From contig NZ_LWLE01000005.1 of assembly GCF_001905125.1 (NCBI RefSeq), forward strand, positions 1 to 64,000: a stretch of DNA of 64,000 nucleotides, read 5' to 3'. The notes beneath the pieces were generated by a model that was not told the DNA's origin, did no database searches, and worked only from the letters and a program-made list of their open reading frames with translations. This document shows, piece after piece, positions 42,386 through 51,456 of this stretch (within the stretch, counting starts at the first letter, position 1; each line of letters opens with the position of its first letter). The DNA is from Streptomyces sp. TSRI0281. Its GTDB lineage: Bacteria > Actinomycetota > Actinomycetes > Streptomycetales > Streptomycetaceae. A program made the translations under genes and the position numbers.

Positions 42386-44068
42386 TCAGCCGGTCGCGGA
42401 GTGGACGAGCTGCCCCTCGACGTAGGTCCGGCTCACCCGGGTGTCGGCGATCTCCGGGGCGGGGTGCGCGAAGGGGTCGCGGTCGAGGACGACGAGGTCC
42501 GCGTACTTCCCGGCCTCGACGGTTCCGGTCATGTCGTCGAGATGGTTCACCCAGGCGCTGCCCGCGGTGTACGCGGTCAGCGCCTCGCTCAGGGTCAGGG
42601 CCTGTCCGGGGAGGAACGGCGGGCACGGCGTGGGGCCGCCGGGGGCGTTGGGCGTCTCGACGGGTACCGCCCGGTTGACGGCGACGTGAATGCCCCACAG
42701 CGGGTCGGGGCTGCTCACCGACCAGTCGCTGCCCGCGACCAGTCGGGCTCCGGCGCGCCGCAGATCCCCGAACGGGTATTGCAGGGCGGCGCGTTCGGGG
42801 CCGAGGAACGGAATGGTCAGCTCGTCCATCTGCGGTTCGTGCGCGGCCCACAGTGCCTGGATGTTCGCGGCGACGCCCAGGCTCGCGAAGCGCCCGATGT
42901 CATCGGGATGGACGACCTGGAGGTGCGCCATGTGGTGCCGGTTGTCGTTGACGCCGTTGGCACCGCGGGCTGCGGCGAGCGCGTCGAGGGCCTCGCGGAC
43001 GGCGCGGTCACCGAGCGCGTGGAAGTGGACCTGGAAGCCCGAGCGGTCGAGCGCGCACACCGCGTCGGCGAGCAGGCCGGGTTCGATGAAGCTCAGCCCG
43101 GAGTTGGCGGTGGGGCAGCCGCAGCGGTCGAGGTAGGGCTCCAGCATTCCGGCGGTGAAGTTCTCGGCGATGCCGTCCTGCATGATCTTGACGCTGGTCG
43201 CGTTGAAGCGGCCGACCTGCCCGGTACGTCGGCGCTCCTCCAGTACGGGGAGCTGATCGAGGCCGCGGTCGCGGTCCCACCACAGGGCGCCGACGACGCG
43301 GGCGCGCAGCGAACCCTCGCGCGCCGCGCGCAGATAGACGTCGAAGTTGTCAGGGTTACCGGGGAATTCACCGATCATGGCGTCCTGCCAGCCGGTCACC
43401 CCGAGGGCGAACAGGTGCTCCTGTGCGGCGAGCAGTCCGGCGTGCGCCTCGTCCGCCGTCGCGACGGGCAGGTGCCGGCCGACCAGGTCCACGGCGCCTT
43501 CCTGGAGGGTGCCTGCCGGGGTTCCGTCCGGCTCCCGTTCGATCCTGCCGTCCGCCGGGTCGGGGGTGTGGCGGTCGATGCCCGAGAGTTCCAGCGCGCG
43601 GGTGTTGGCCCAGGCGCCGTGGCCGTCGCGATTGGTGAGCATGACGGGCCGGTCGGGGACCACCGCGTCGAGCATGCCGCGGGTCGGCGTACCTCCGGGG
43701 AAGCTGTCCATCGACCAGCCGCCACCCCGGATCCAGGACGCGTCGGGGTGGTTCTCGGCGTGCCGGGCGACCACCGCCAGATACCCGTCGGCGGTGTGCT
43801 CGTCGCTGAGGTCGCAGCCGAGCATCTGGACCCCGGCCACCGCAGGGTGGACATGGGCATCCTGGAAGCCGGGGACGAGCAGGCCGCCCGCGAGATCGAC
43901 GACCTCCGTGGCCCGTCCCGCGAACGACCGGACCGTGGTCGCGTCGCCGACGGCCAGGATCCGGCCGCCCCCGACGGCGACGGCCGCGTCCACCGGAGCC
44001 GGCCCGGTCCCGGTGAAGACCCGTCCTCCCACGAATATGGTGTCGGCCCGCTGGCTGGTGTTCGCCAT
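42386..44068 (-). CDS. YtcJ-type amidohydrolase
   Basis: A 560-residue metal-dependent amidohydrolase of the YtcJ/NfdA-like group. Metal ligands: H72 and H74 in QDAHVHP, a Lys in TSVKIMQDG, His in HFHALGDRAV and in HHMAHLQVVHP, and the Asp in VAGSDWSVSSPD. The N- and C-terminal strands form the beta-sandwich (DTIFVGGRVFTGTG, YADLVVLDRDP). Relatives remove formyl or other N-acyl groups. No signal peptide, so it acts in the cytoplasm on imported substrate. GGAGGATG lies upstream of the ATG at 44068; a TTG at 44071 adds one residue. It is the first gene of the importer operon, divergent from a TetR gene. Confidence 0.9.
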   Translation of the reverse strand: MANTSQRADTIFVGGRVFTGTGPAPVDAAVAVGGGRILAVGDATTVRSFAGRATEVVDLAGGLLVPGFQDAHVHPAVAGVQMLGCDLSDEHTADGYLAVVARHAENHPDASWIRGGGWSMDSFPGGTPTRGMLDAVVPDRPVMLTNRDGHGAWANTRALELSGIDRHTPDPADGRIEREPDGTPAGTLQEGAVDLVGRHLPVATADEAHAGLLAAQEHLFALGVTGWQDAMIGEFPGNPDNFDVYLRAAREGSLRARVVGALWWDRDRGLDQLPVLEERRRTGQVGRFNATSVKIMQDGIAENFTAGMLEPYLDRCGCPTANSGLSFIEPGLLADAVCALDRSGFQVHFHALGDRAVREALDALAAARGANGVNDNRHHMAHLQVVHPDDIGRFASLGVAANIQALWAAHEPQMDELTIPFLGPERAALQYPFGDLRRAGARLVAGSDWSVSSPDPLWGIHVAVNRAVPVETPNAPGGPTPCPPFLPGQALTLSEALTAYTAGSAWVNHLDDMTGTVEAGKYADLVVLDRDPFAHPAPEIADTRVSRTYVEGQLVHSATG

Positions 44069-44130
44069 CAACGCATCCTCCGGCTCGGCGGGGCGGACCC
44101 GCTGGCTTGTTGTTGAGGAGGAGTGAACGG

Positions 44131-44163
44131 CAGCGCAACGCTGTTGTCAACGGTGTTGCGCTG
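44131..44163. promoter_or_regulatory. 33-bp palindromic TetR operator
   Basis: CAGCGCAAC at 44131-44139 and GTTGCGCTG at 44155-44163 are exact complements, and the centre GTTGTCAAC (44143-44151) is itself symmetric. It lies between the amidohydrolase start at 44068 and the TetR start at 44196, fitting a site that controls both. Confidence 0.8.
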
Positions 44164-44195
44164 GCCCGGTTCCGGATCGATACACTGGCCGCATC

Positions 44196-44891
44196 ATGCC
44201 GAAGTCATCTGCCGCCCCCGCACGGAACAAGCGTGCGGGCAGCCAGCTCACGCCCGAGGCCATCATTGAGGCGAGCCTGCGCATCGCAGCTCGCGGAAGC
44301 GAGGACGCCTTCACCGTCCGGCGCCTCGGTGAGGAGCTCGGCACCGACCCGACCGCGATCTACCGGCACTTCCGCGACAAGGACGAGCTGCTGCTGTCCG
44401 TCGCGGACCGCACGCTGGGAGAGGTGCTCGACGGCATCCCCGAGGGCCTCGACTGGAAGGGGCGCATCCGGGCACTCGCCGTGGGCTCGCTGGAGGTCGC
44501 CCTCAGATATCCGGTGGTGGGATCGGCCATGGCCAGCCGTACCACCCGGCGGACGAACGAGTTCCGGGTCGTCGAGCTCATCCTGGGAGCCGTCATGGAA
44601 GCCGGACTCCAGGGCGCCGAGGCAGCCGTCCACTACCGTATGGTCGGCGACTCTATCCTCGCCTTCGTCGGCCAGCGCGCCGCCTACCTGCTGTTCGACG
44701 CGGACATCCGGGCGGCCGACGAGTCCTCCTGGGACCGCGAGTACCGCCTGGTCGACGCGCGGGGATTCCCGAACATCACCCACCTGAGCACCGAGCTCGC
44801 CGAGGTGACGGAGGAACGGATCTTCGAGGTCAGGGTCGAGGCCCTGATCTCCGCGATCGAGCAGCGGGTCGAGGCCCTGCGCGAGGCGTAG
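44196..44891 (+). CDS. TetR-family regulator of the amidohydrolase-importer operon
   Basis: A 231-residue regulator. The N-terminal HTH is TPEAIIEASLRIAARGSEDA followed by TVRRLGEELGTDPTAIYRHF, a standard TetR DNA-binding unit. The C-terminal domain is helical (VEEL-like ELILGAVMEAGLQGAEAA) and similar to TetR_C members of the long type. It is divergent from the amidohydrolase with a 33-bp palindrome between the two, which makes autoregulation and control of the operon very likely. The inducer is probably the imported compound or its hydrolysis product. Confidence 0.92.
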   Translation: MPKSSAAPARNKRAGSQLTPEAIIEASLRIAARGSEDAFTVRRLGEELGTDPTAIYRHFRDKDELLLSVADRTLGEVLDGIPEGLDWKGRIRALAVGSLEVALRYPVVGSAMASRTTRRTNEFRVVELILGAVMEAGLQGAEAAVHYRMVGDSILAFVGQRAAYLLFDADIRAADESSWDREYRLVDARGFPNITHLSTELAEVTEERIFEVRVEALISAIEQRVEALREA

Positions 44892-44960
44892 CACAGCACG
44901 CCGAGCACCCCTCCCGGCGGACCTCACCTCAGGGAACACGCGTGGGGCGGTCATGGACGC

Positions 44961-45008
44961 GGCCGTTGCCCGCCCCCCTTCTGCCGGATCGGGGAGCGGG
45001 CAACGGCC
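44961..45008. terminator. Terminator after the TetR gene
   Basis: GGCCGTTGCCCGC at 44961-44973 pairs exactly with GCGGGCAACGGCC at 44996-45008, with inner C and G runs extending the stem. It lies between convergent genes (TetR stop 44891, DUF6351 stop 45224). Confidence 0.85.
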
Positions 45009-45061
45009 GACCGTCACCGAATCCCGGAGTTCAGCCCGCATCAGGGTCCGGGGGAGCGGAG

Positions 45062-45106
45062 GCGGGGCCGGCGCCCGGACCGAAATGATCCGCCCGCCGG
45101 CCCCGC
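45062..45106. terminator. Second hairpin before the DUF6351 gene end
   Basis: GCGGGGCCGGCG at 45062-45073 and CGCCGGCCCCGC at 45095-45106 form a perfect 12-bp stem, followed by TCTTG. It probably ends the minus-strand DUF6351 transcript or doubles the first terminator. The rest of 44892-45223 holds no gene. Confidence 0.75.
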
Positions 45107-45223
45107 TCTTGACCCGCTCTGCTCTCCTCACCCCAGGTGACGGCCCGGACGAACGCGGGGACTCACCACCGCGGGCACCGGAGCGAGAGCCTGCCCCCGC
45201 TCCGGCTCGCCCGCGGCGGTCCG

Positions 45224-47374
45224 TTACTTCGGGTCGAAGGACTGCCAGGTGCCGGTGATGCCCTGCTGACCCGCCCCGGGCACGGACCAGTCGCAGACAC
45301 CGGTTCGGAAGATCGACTGCAGATCCACGAACTGGGCGTCGGTCACGGGTACTTGGTAGTCGGTGCGGACCACGGGACGCTTGCGGCACTTGACGATGTC
45401 GTTCGCCACGTCGGCTCCGGCGACCATCCGCGGGGATGTCCACACCGGGTAGAGGGTGTTGCACTCGGTGTTGTTGATGCCCTCGACCTGGGGCTCAGTG
45501 ATCTTCTTCGCCCCTATGCCACGGGTCCAGCAGGCGTCCGTGAGACCCTGCGGCCGGTTGCGGACGATCTTGTCGATGGGGGCGTCGGTGCCGGAGTCGC
45601 CCTTGATGCCGGTGAGCCACTGGTCCATGTCGGACAGCATCCCGGCGAGAGTGAATCCGTGCCCGCTGGAGCGGGTGAGCATGACCTGGTTGGCGTGGGT
45701 TCCGTTGGCCTTGTCCAGGCGCGCCCGGGTGGAGAAGGAGTGGAAGCGCATGTGCATGTCGCCTGCCGCCGCGTCGTCCGTGTAGTCGCGGTAGTCGATG
45801 ATCGGAACGTCGGCGAGGCCGCCACCGCCGTTCAGCATGCGGCCCGTGCGGTAGGCGAGCCGTACCGCCTTGAGATCGGCGACGGTGCGCTCGGCGGCGG
45901 GCTTGGCATCGTCGTCGAGACCACCGACGCGCCGGTTCAGATCGATGAACTGGCCGATGTCGATGGACCCCTTGTTCAGGGCCTCAAGTCCGTACTGGAT
46001 ACCGGTGTTGTCCAGCGGCCTGCGCGCCTTCCCGGTCTCCGGCACCTCGCCGTAGACGTTCACGGCGTGGCTGTAGACATCGCAGCGGGCACCGTCCGGA
46101 TTGGTGACGGGGTTGTAGCGCTGCGCCGCGGGCAGCTGCCCCGGACAGTACACCGTGGGGTCGATGCGGCCGCTGGCCCTGGCCAGGCTGCCGATGCTCT
46201 CCCACTTACCGAACCCGGAGACCGCCCTCTGCTGTTCCTGGGTGAAGGCGTCCGGCGCGACGTCCTTGAAGTAGTGGTTCAGGAGCTGGGCGTCGCTCAG
46301 CGTCTGAATCGTCCCGAAGCCGACGTCGGGAAAGCTGCAGCCGGAGAGGATGCCGTCCAGCAGACCCGGGTAGTTGTCGGCGATCTGGTGGGTCTGGTAC
46401 GAGCCGCCGGAGCAGCCGTTTCCGATGGTGAAGGCCGGGTCGCCGTACGTCTCCACGAAGTGTTCCTTGACCATGCTCATGGTCTCGGCGGCCAGCACGT
46501 CGTTGCAGTTGTTGCCGAAGACGTTCAGCGAGGACGAGGCGACGCCGTAGCCCTTGCTCAGATACGCGTCGTTCATGATGCCGACGGTGTTGCGGCCCTG
46601 GACGTACCAGCCGCCGTTGCAGCCGCCGCCGAAGCCGTACACGAGGCGCCCGTTCCAGCCCGGCCCACGTTGCAGCGGGTCGGGGGTGCCCTCACTCGGG
46701 TCGTGCAGCACGGCCGTCTCGTAGATGCCGCGGTTGATGGTGCCGGTCTCCACGCGGACGATGTACGGCACCTTCTTGCCCGCACTCGTCGTGGCGGTCG
46801 CCAGGTCGGCGGGACGGGCGCTCTCGTCGGGCAGCGGCACGAACTTGCCGGCCGTGGTGCGATACACGTAGTCGACGCGGGTCTGGACCGAGCAGTCCTG
46901 GTCGATCGGCTGCCCGAGGGTGACGCCGGTGACCGTCTTGAACTCGGCGGTGTCACAGACGAACGGCTGCTCGTGCGGCCCGGAGAAGATCGGCCCCGTG
47001 ATCGGGTGGTTCTTCAGGGCCAGCTGTCCGGCGTCCGCGCCCTGGGCCCTGGCCGTGAGTGTGTTGGCGCCCTTGGACAGCTCCTTCACCACGCCCATCA
47101 GCGCGTGGTCACCAAAGGGGCGGAAGCTCGACGTCACGTCCCGGCCGTCCGCCTCGACCCGGACCGAGCCGACCAGGATGGAGGCGGGCACCTCCACGCG
47201 TATCAGGGCGTCGTCTCCCGATACCGTGCCGGGCCGCGACGACACGGCCGTCACCTGCAGCTTCTCGAGTTCCTGGCTGCCGGCCGGCGTGGCCGACGCG
47301 CCCACCAGCACGCCCATGAACGCTATGCCGGCAAGGCCCAGTTGGACTGGTCTCGCGGCTCCTCTGAACGACAC
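45224..47374 (-). CDS. Secreted DUF6351 family protein (alpha/beta-hydrolase-like)
   Basis: A 716-residue exported protein with an N-terminal signal (to about residue 33). Residues 40-125 form a beta-rich domain, followed by the large DUF6351 region. A nucleophile-elbow-like motif GNGCSGG (S322) precedes SYQTHQIADNYPGLLDGI, recalling tannase/feruloyl-esterase proteins (GCSTGG) and PHB depolymerases. GFGGGCNGGWY lies before it as a possible oxyanion loop, and a His is in GHGF. Many cysteines suggest disulfides. The start at 47374 is the first ATG of the frame. An extracellular esterase or depolymerase is likely; substrate unknown. Confidence 0.8.
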   Translation of the reverse strand: MSFRGAARPVQLGLAGIAFMGVLVGASATPAGSQELEKLQVTAVSSRPGTVSGDDALIRVEVPASILVGSVRVEADGRDVTSSFRPFGDHALMGVVKELSKGANTLTARAQGADAGQLALKNHPITGPIFSGPHEQPFVCDTAEFKTVTGVTLGQPIDQDCSVQTRVDYVYRTTAGKFVPLPDESARPADLATATTSAGKKVPYIVRVETGTINRGIYETAVLHDPSEGTPDPLQRGPGWNGRLVYGFGGGCNGGWYVQGRNTVGIMNDAYLSKGYGVASSSLNVFGNNCNDVLAAETMSMVKEHFVETYGDPAFTIGNGCSGGSYQTHQIADNYPGLLDGILSGCSFPDVGFGTIQTLSDAQLLNHYFKDVAPDAFTQEQQRAVSGFGKWESIGSLARASGRIDPTVYCPGQLPAAQRYNPVTNPDGARCDVYSHAVNVYGEVPETGKARRPLDNTGIQYGLEALNKGSIDIGQFIDLNRRVGGLDDDAKPAAERTVADLKAVRLAYRTGRMLNGGGGLADVPIIDYRDYTDDAAAGDMHMRFHSFSTRARLDKANGTHANQVMLTRSSGHGFTLAGMLSDMDQWLTGIKGDSGTDAPIDKIVRNRPQGLTDACWTRGIGAKKITEPQVEGINNTECNTLYPVWTSPRMVAGADVANDIVKCRKRPVVRTDYQVPVTDAQFVDLQSIFRTGVCDWSVPGAGQQGITGTWQSFDPK

Positions 47375-47615
47375 GACGGAAATCGCCTCACTTCCTGGAG
47401 TCGGAATTCGTGCTAAGTGTGCGGACGCGGGCTGTGCGCCCGCCGGGGCAGTGACGCACCTGTCCCGTTGTCACGGTGTACGGCCTCCCGGCCAGTAGCC
47501 GGAAGGGCCTGCTCCCTGTCCGGCGTCGTGCTTCTCCGCCGGATGGGCCACAAGGGTGGTAGGTGGCCCTGGATTCCGCAGGGGTGGACCGGCGCGGCCG
47601 GCCCGCCCTGCCCGG

Positions 47616-48758
47616 CTACCAGTTGGTGAACGCCCCGTCCGCCGTACGCAGGTGCGGGCGCTCGTCCGCCGTGGCCTGGTACCGGCGCGCAGCCTCCCGG
47701 TCGATGTCGACGCCGATGCCGGGCAGTTCGCTCAGCTCCACCCGCCCCGGCACGATCGTCGGCCGCGCGGTGAAGAGGGCGGCGATCGCCGGATCGGGAT
47801 CGGTCTGGTGCTCCTGGATCGCCACATTGGGGCAGGCCAGGTTGAGTTGGAGCGAGGAGGCGGCGGTGACCGGACCGAGCGGGTTGTGGGTGGCGAGCTT
47901 GATGTGGTGGGTCTCCGCCATCGCCGCGATCTTCTTCGCCTCGGTCAGGCCCGCCGCCACCCCGATGTCCACGCGCGCGTAGTCGATGAGGTCGCCCTCG
48001 ATGAGGGTCTTGAACTCCCATTTGGAGCCGTACTGCTCACCTGCGGCCAGTGGTACGCCGGTGCGGGCCCGCAGCATGCGGTAGCTGTCCGGGTTCTCAC
48101 AGCGCAGTGGGTCCTCCACGAAGTACGGGCGGGCCGCCTCGATCTCCCGGCACAGGGTCAGCGCCTCCGGCGGATCCAGACGCGTATGGACGTCGAGGAT
48201 CAGCTCCACCTCGTCGCCGACCGCGTCCCGCACCTGGTGGAAGAGGTCGACCGAGTCGCGCAGGCAGCGGCGGGCGTCGAGCGTGCCGTCCTCGTCGTGC
48301 GGCGAGGCGAACCGCAGATGGCGCCAGCCCTCGGTGACCAGGTCGCGGCAGCGGTCCAGGAACCGTGCGCGGTCGTGGTAGCCGTCGCCGACATGCACAT
48401 AGGCGGGCACGTGATCACGCACCCGGCCGCCGAGGAGCTCATGCACCGGTACGCCGAGCGCCTTGCCGCGGATGTCCCAGAGGGCCACGTCCACTGCTGC
48501 GATGGCGGCGCCGAGTATGCGGTCGGCGGGGAAGAACCCGCGCCGGAACATGACCTGCCAGAGGTGCTCGATCCGTCGCGGGTCCTCGCCGACGATCAGC
48601 TCCGCGAGGTGTTCGAGACCCCCCGCGACCGCCCGCTGGCGCGACCTGATGCCGACCTCGCCCAGACCGTGGATGCCCTCGTCGGTGTCGACCACGACCA
48701 GCATCATGCTGTCGCCGTGGTCGGGGAGAGTCAGCACTTCCAGGCCGGTGATCTTCAT
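47616..48758 (-). CDS. Enolase-superfamily acid-sugar dehydratase (DgoD-like)
   Basis: A 380-residue enolase-superfamily enzyme with the N-terminal capping domain (to about 125) and a modified TIM barrel. Metal ligands: D189 in LILDVHT, E215 in FVEDPL and E241 in AAGEQYGS. H191 in DVH and H291 in ATHNPLGP match the two catalytic His positions of the galactonate/mannonate dehydratase branch rather than mandelate racemase or MLE. It should dehydrate an aldonate or aldarate to a 2-keto-3-deoxy acid in the cytoplasm. GAGGAG precedes the ATG. It is divergent from the LacI regulator across a region with two GAACGTTC-like sites. Confidence 0.9.
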   Translation of the reverse strand: MKITGLEVLTLPDHGDSMMLVVVDTDEGIHGLGEVGIRSRQRAVAGGLEHLAELIVGEDPRRIEHLWQVMFRRGFFPADRILGAAIAAVDVALWDIRGKALGVPVHELLGGRVRDHVPAYVHVGDGYHDRARFLDRCRDLVTEGWRHLRFASPHDEDGTLDARRCLRDSVDLFHQVRDAVGDEVELILDVHTRLDPPEALTLCREIEAARPYFVEDPLRCENPDSYRMLRARTGVPLAAGEQYGSKWEFKTLIEGDLIDYARVDIGVAAGLTEAKKIAAMAETHHIKLATHNPLGPVTAASSLQLNLACPNVAIQEHQTDPDPAIAALFTARPTIVPGRVELSELPGIGVDIDREAARRYQATADERPHLRTADGAFTNW

Positions 48759-48771
48759 TCCACTCCTCTAT

Positions 48772-48921
48772 GAAAACGTTCCCGCAATTTCAGTGCCGTT
48801 CTTGAGAGCACATCATCGGCAGCAGTCGGGCCGAAGCGCAAGACCCGTGCATACAGAAGGTTTCCCTCGATGAAATACTCCGGACACATCTCTTGACACG
48901 CCATGGGAACGTTCGCAAACA
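48772..48921. promoter_or_regulatory. LacI-type operators and promoter between dehydratase and regulator
   Basis: AAAACGTTCCC at 48773-48783 lies 14 bp upstream of the dehydratase ATG. GGGAACGTTCGC at 48905-48916 lies between a plus-strand -35 TTGACA (48893-48898) and a weak -10 at about 48916-48921. AACGTT cores are typical LacI-family half-site centres, and their positions suit repression of both divergent promoters. Confidence 0.7.
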
Positions 48922-48992
48922 TCAACCGCACTCGCAGGGTTCCGATGCGAGACGACCGGGTCCCCCGGCTCACAACGACGAGGAGGCCGTTC

Positions 48993-49994
48993 GTGGCAGT
49001 AACGATCCGGGAGGTGGCGAGCGCCGCAGGCGTCTCGGTGTCGACGGTGTCCCGTGCGTTCACCGCACCCGACCAGGTGCAGCCGACGACACGGCAGCGC
49101 ATCCTCGATGCCGCGACCAAGCTCGGCTACTCCCCCAACCCGGCGGCCCGTTCACTGCGCGGCGGCGGCACCGGAACGCTCGGCCTGATCGTCCCGGACA
49201 TCGCCAACCCGTTTTTCCCGCCGATCATCAAGGCGATGCAGGCCCGCGCCCGACACCTGGGCTACACGGTCCTGGTCGCCGACAGCGACGAGCGCGAGGC
49301 GGACGAGCTGGCCGCCATCGCGGCCGTGTCGAAGCGGGTCGACGGCCTGATCCTGTGGGCCTCCACCCTCACCGAGGACCGGCTCCACGAACTCGCGGAC
49401 CGGATGCCACTGGTGGTGGTGAACCGCCACGTACCGGGCATCCCCGAGGTTCGGATCTCTCTGTCCGCCGGCATCGCGCAGGCCGCCGAACAGCTGAAGG
49501 CGTACGGTCATAGGCGCTGCGTCTTCATCAACGCGTCCCGCGCCGAGCTGAGCCGCGGCAAATCCATCCAGGAGTCCTTCGAAGCGCTCGATCTCTCCCT
49601 GTCCGAGCTCGGACCGTACGAGCCGCGGTTCGAGACGGGCGTGCATGCCGCCACCCTCGTCGCCGCCCACGAAGCGACGGCCGTGATCGCCCACAACGAC
49701 CTGGTCGCCCTCGGCGTGCTGCACCAGATGGCCAACCTCGGCATGAGCGTGCCGCGCGATGTCAGCGTCATCGGCATCGACGACACGTTGCTCGCCTCCG
49801 TCTCCACCCCCAGCCTCACCACGATCAGGATCGACCCCGAAGAGATCGCCACGCGGGCGGGGGACCTCCTGATCGAGACGATCGCGAGCAAAGCAGGCCG
49901 CACCGGGAAAGGACTTGAGGTCACTTCCCCCTTCGTGGAGATCGGCTCCCGCCTGATCCCCCGCGCCTCGACGGGCCCCGCACCCGCCCACTGA
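48993..49994 (+). CDS. LacI-family transcriptional regulator
   Basis: A 333-residue regulator. The HTH begins directly after the start: VTIREVASAAGVSVSTVSRA, followed by hinge helix NPAARSLRGG and a periplasmic-binding-protein-like sugar domain (LGLIVPDIANPFFPPII, ALIAHNDLVALGV-type VIAHNDLVALGVL, VSVIGIDDT). The GTG at 48993 is chosen because GAGGAGG lies 6 bases upstream and homologues start there; longer frames begin within the promoter. It most likely responds to the imported sugar or an intermediate and controls the divergent dehydratase and the genes to 58845. Confidence 0.93.
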   Translation: MAVTIREVASAAGVSVSTVSRAFTAPDQVQPTTRQRILDAATKLGYSPNPAARSLRGGGTGTLGLIVPDIANPFFPPIIKAMQARARHLGYTVLVADSDEREADELAAIAAVSKRVDGLILWASTLTEDRLHELADRMPLVVVNRHVPGIPEVRISLSAGIAQAAEQLKAYGHRRCVFINASRAELSRGKSIQESFEALDLSLSELGPYEPRFETGVHAATLVAAHEATAVIAHNDLVALGVLHQMANLGMSVPRDVSVIGIDDTLLASVSTPSLTTIRIDPEEIATRAGDLLIETIASKAGRTGKGLEVTSPFVEIGSRLIPRASTGPAPAH

Positions 49995-50069
49995 TCCACG
50001 GCGCACACCACCACTGCGAACACAGCACCGCACTACACCGCACCCACTCCTGCCCTTCTTGGAGCCGTT

Positions 50070-51449
50070 ATGCCCAGAAACTCCCGTCGTGCGACCGTAC
50101 TTGGCTGCATGGCGCTGACCGCTACCCTCGCGGGCTGTTCCTCCCTCACCCCGAGCAGCGCCGCCGGGGACGGCGATCTCGTACTGCGGGTGCAGGGCAT
50201 GCCGCCGGCCACCGACAAGCCGGGGCTCGCCCTGTTCAAGAAGCAGGTGGCCGACTTCGAGAAGGCCAACCCGGGCATCAAGGTCAAGGGCTCGACCACG
50301 GTCTTCGACCCGCTGACGTTCTCCGCGAAGCTGTCCGGCGGCAATGTCGAGGACGTCATCAAGGTGCCGCTGACCGAGCCGCAGCGGCTCATCCAGCAGA
50401 AGCAGGTGCAGCCGATCACCGGGCAGCTCAAGGAGTGGGAGCACTTCAAGGAGTTCAACCCCCAGGTCCTCCAGCCGCTGACCGACAGCGCCGGCGACGT
50501 GTACGGCGTGCCGCAGAATCCTTACGCCCAGGGCCTGGTCTACAACCGCGAGCTGTTCGAGAAGGCCGGGCTCGACCCCGACACACCGCCGGCCACCTGG
50601 GAGGAGGTCCGCACCGCCGCCAAGAAGATCAGCGACAGCACCGGCAAGGCGGGCTTCGTCCACGAGTCCAAGGACAACCAGGGCGGCTGGCAGCTGGCGA
50701 TGCTGACGTACGCCTTCGGCGGCGAACTGCAGAAGGAGCAGGGCGGCACGTACACCGCCACGCTCACCGGGGAGCCGACGAAGAAGGCGCTGCGGCTGCT
50801 CAAGGACATGCGCTGGAAGGACGACTCGCTCGGAAAGACCCTCCTCAACAATCAGAACGACGTGATCAAGCAGTTCGCGGCCGGGCAGGTCGGCATGTTC
50901 ATGGGCAGCCCGGGGACGTACCGACTGGCGAAGATGCAGTTCGGCATGGAGAACACCGACGCCTTCGGTGCGGCTCCGATGCCGCAGTCCGGCGGCGACG
51001 CCACACTCACCGGCGGCGACATCTACATGGTCCCGAAGTCCGCGGACAAGAAGCATGCGGCAGCCGCGGTCGATTGGCTGACCTTCGCCTACGCCAAGCC
51101 GCAGTACAGCACCGACATGGCCGCCGAGCAGGCCAAGGTGCTCTCCGCCGACCCGAAGTCCGCGGTGGGCGTGCCGACGCTGCCGGTCTTCGACAAGAAG
51201 CGGCAGACCGAGATCGACGCCGCGATCAAGCCGTACGTCAATGTGAAGCTGCAGAACTTCAAGCCGTACATCGACGGTCTCTCCACGCTGAAGCTGAAGC
51301 CGGAGCCGCCGTACCAGGCACAGAAGCTGTACACCGCGCTCGACCCGGTGGTCCAGTCTGTGCTCACCAAGCGCGACGCCGACATCGACTCCCTGCTCGC
51401 CTCGGCCGAGAAGGACGTCAATGCCAAGCTCGCCGCGGACCAGAAGTAG
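50070..51449 (+). CDS. Carbohydrate ABC importer binding lipoprotein (SBP family 1)
   Basis: A 459-residue binding protein. The lipobox LAGC gives C23 as the lipidated residue. The body has family-1 features: FKKQVADFEKANPGIKVKG, AQGLVYNRELFEKAGLDPDT, TWEEVRTAAKKI and a GMFMGSPGTYRLAKM segment. It binds a sugar or oligosaccharide at the cell surface for the two permeases encoded next. No dedicated ATPase gene is nearby, which is normal in Streptomyces, where MsiK serves many such importers. TTGGAG lies upstream of the ATG. Confidence 0.93.
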   Translation: MPRNSRRATVLGCMALTATLAGCSSLTPSSAAGDGDLVLRVQGMPPATDKPGLALFKKQVADFEKANPGIKVKGSTTVFDPLTFSAKLSGGNVEDVIKVPLTEPQRLIQQKQVQPITGQLKEWEHFKEFNPQVLQPLTDSAGDVYGVPQNPYAQGLVYNRELFEKAGLDPDTPPATWEEVRTAAKKISDSTGKAGFVHESKDNQGGWQLAMLTYAFGGELQKEQGGTYTATLTGEPTKKALRLLKDMRWKDDSLGKTLLNNQNDVIKQFAAGQVGMFMGSPGTYRLAKMQFGMENTDAFGAAPMPQSGGDATLTGGDIYMVPKSADKKHAAAAVDWLTFAYAKPQYSTDMAAEQAKVLSADPKSAVGVPTLPVFDKKRQTEIDAAIKPYVNVKLQNFKPYIDGLSTLKLKPEPPYQAQKLYTALDPVVQSVLTKRDADIDSLLASAEKDVNAKLAADQK

Positions 51450-51456
51450 CCGGCCC

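Noticed and set aside
45137-47416. 759-codon plus-strand frame opposite the DUF6351 gene
   Set aside because: Composition is Val/Gly/Arg-rich with no motif; the minus-strand protein has signal peptide and family features.
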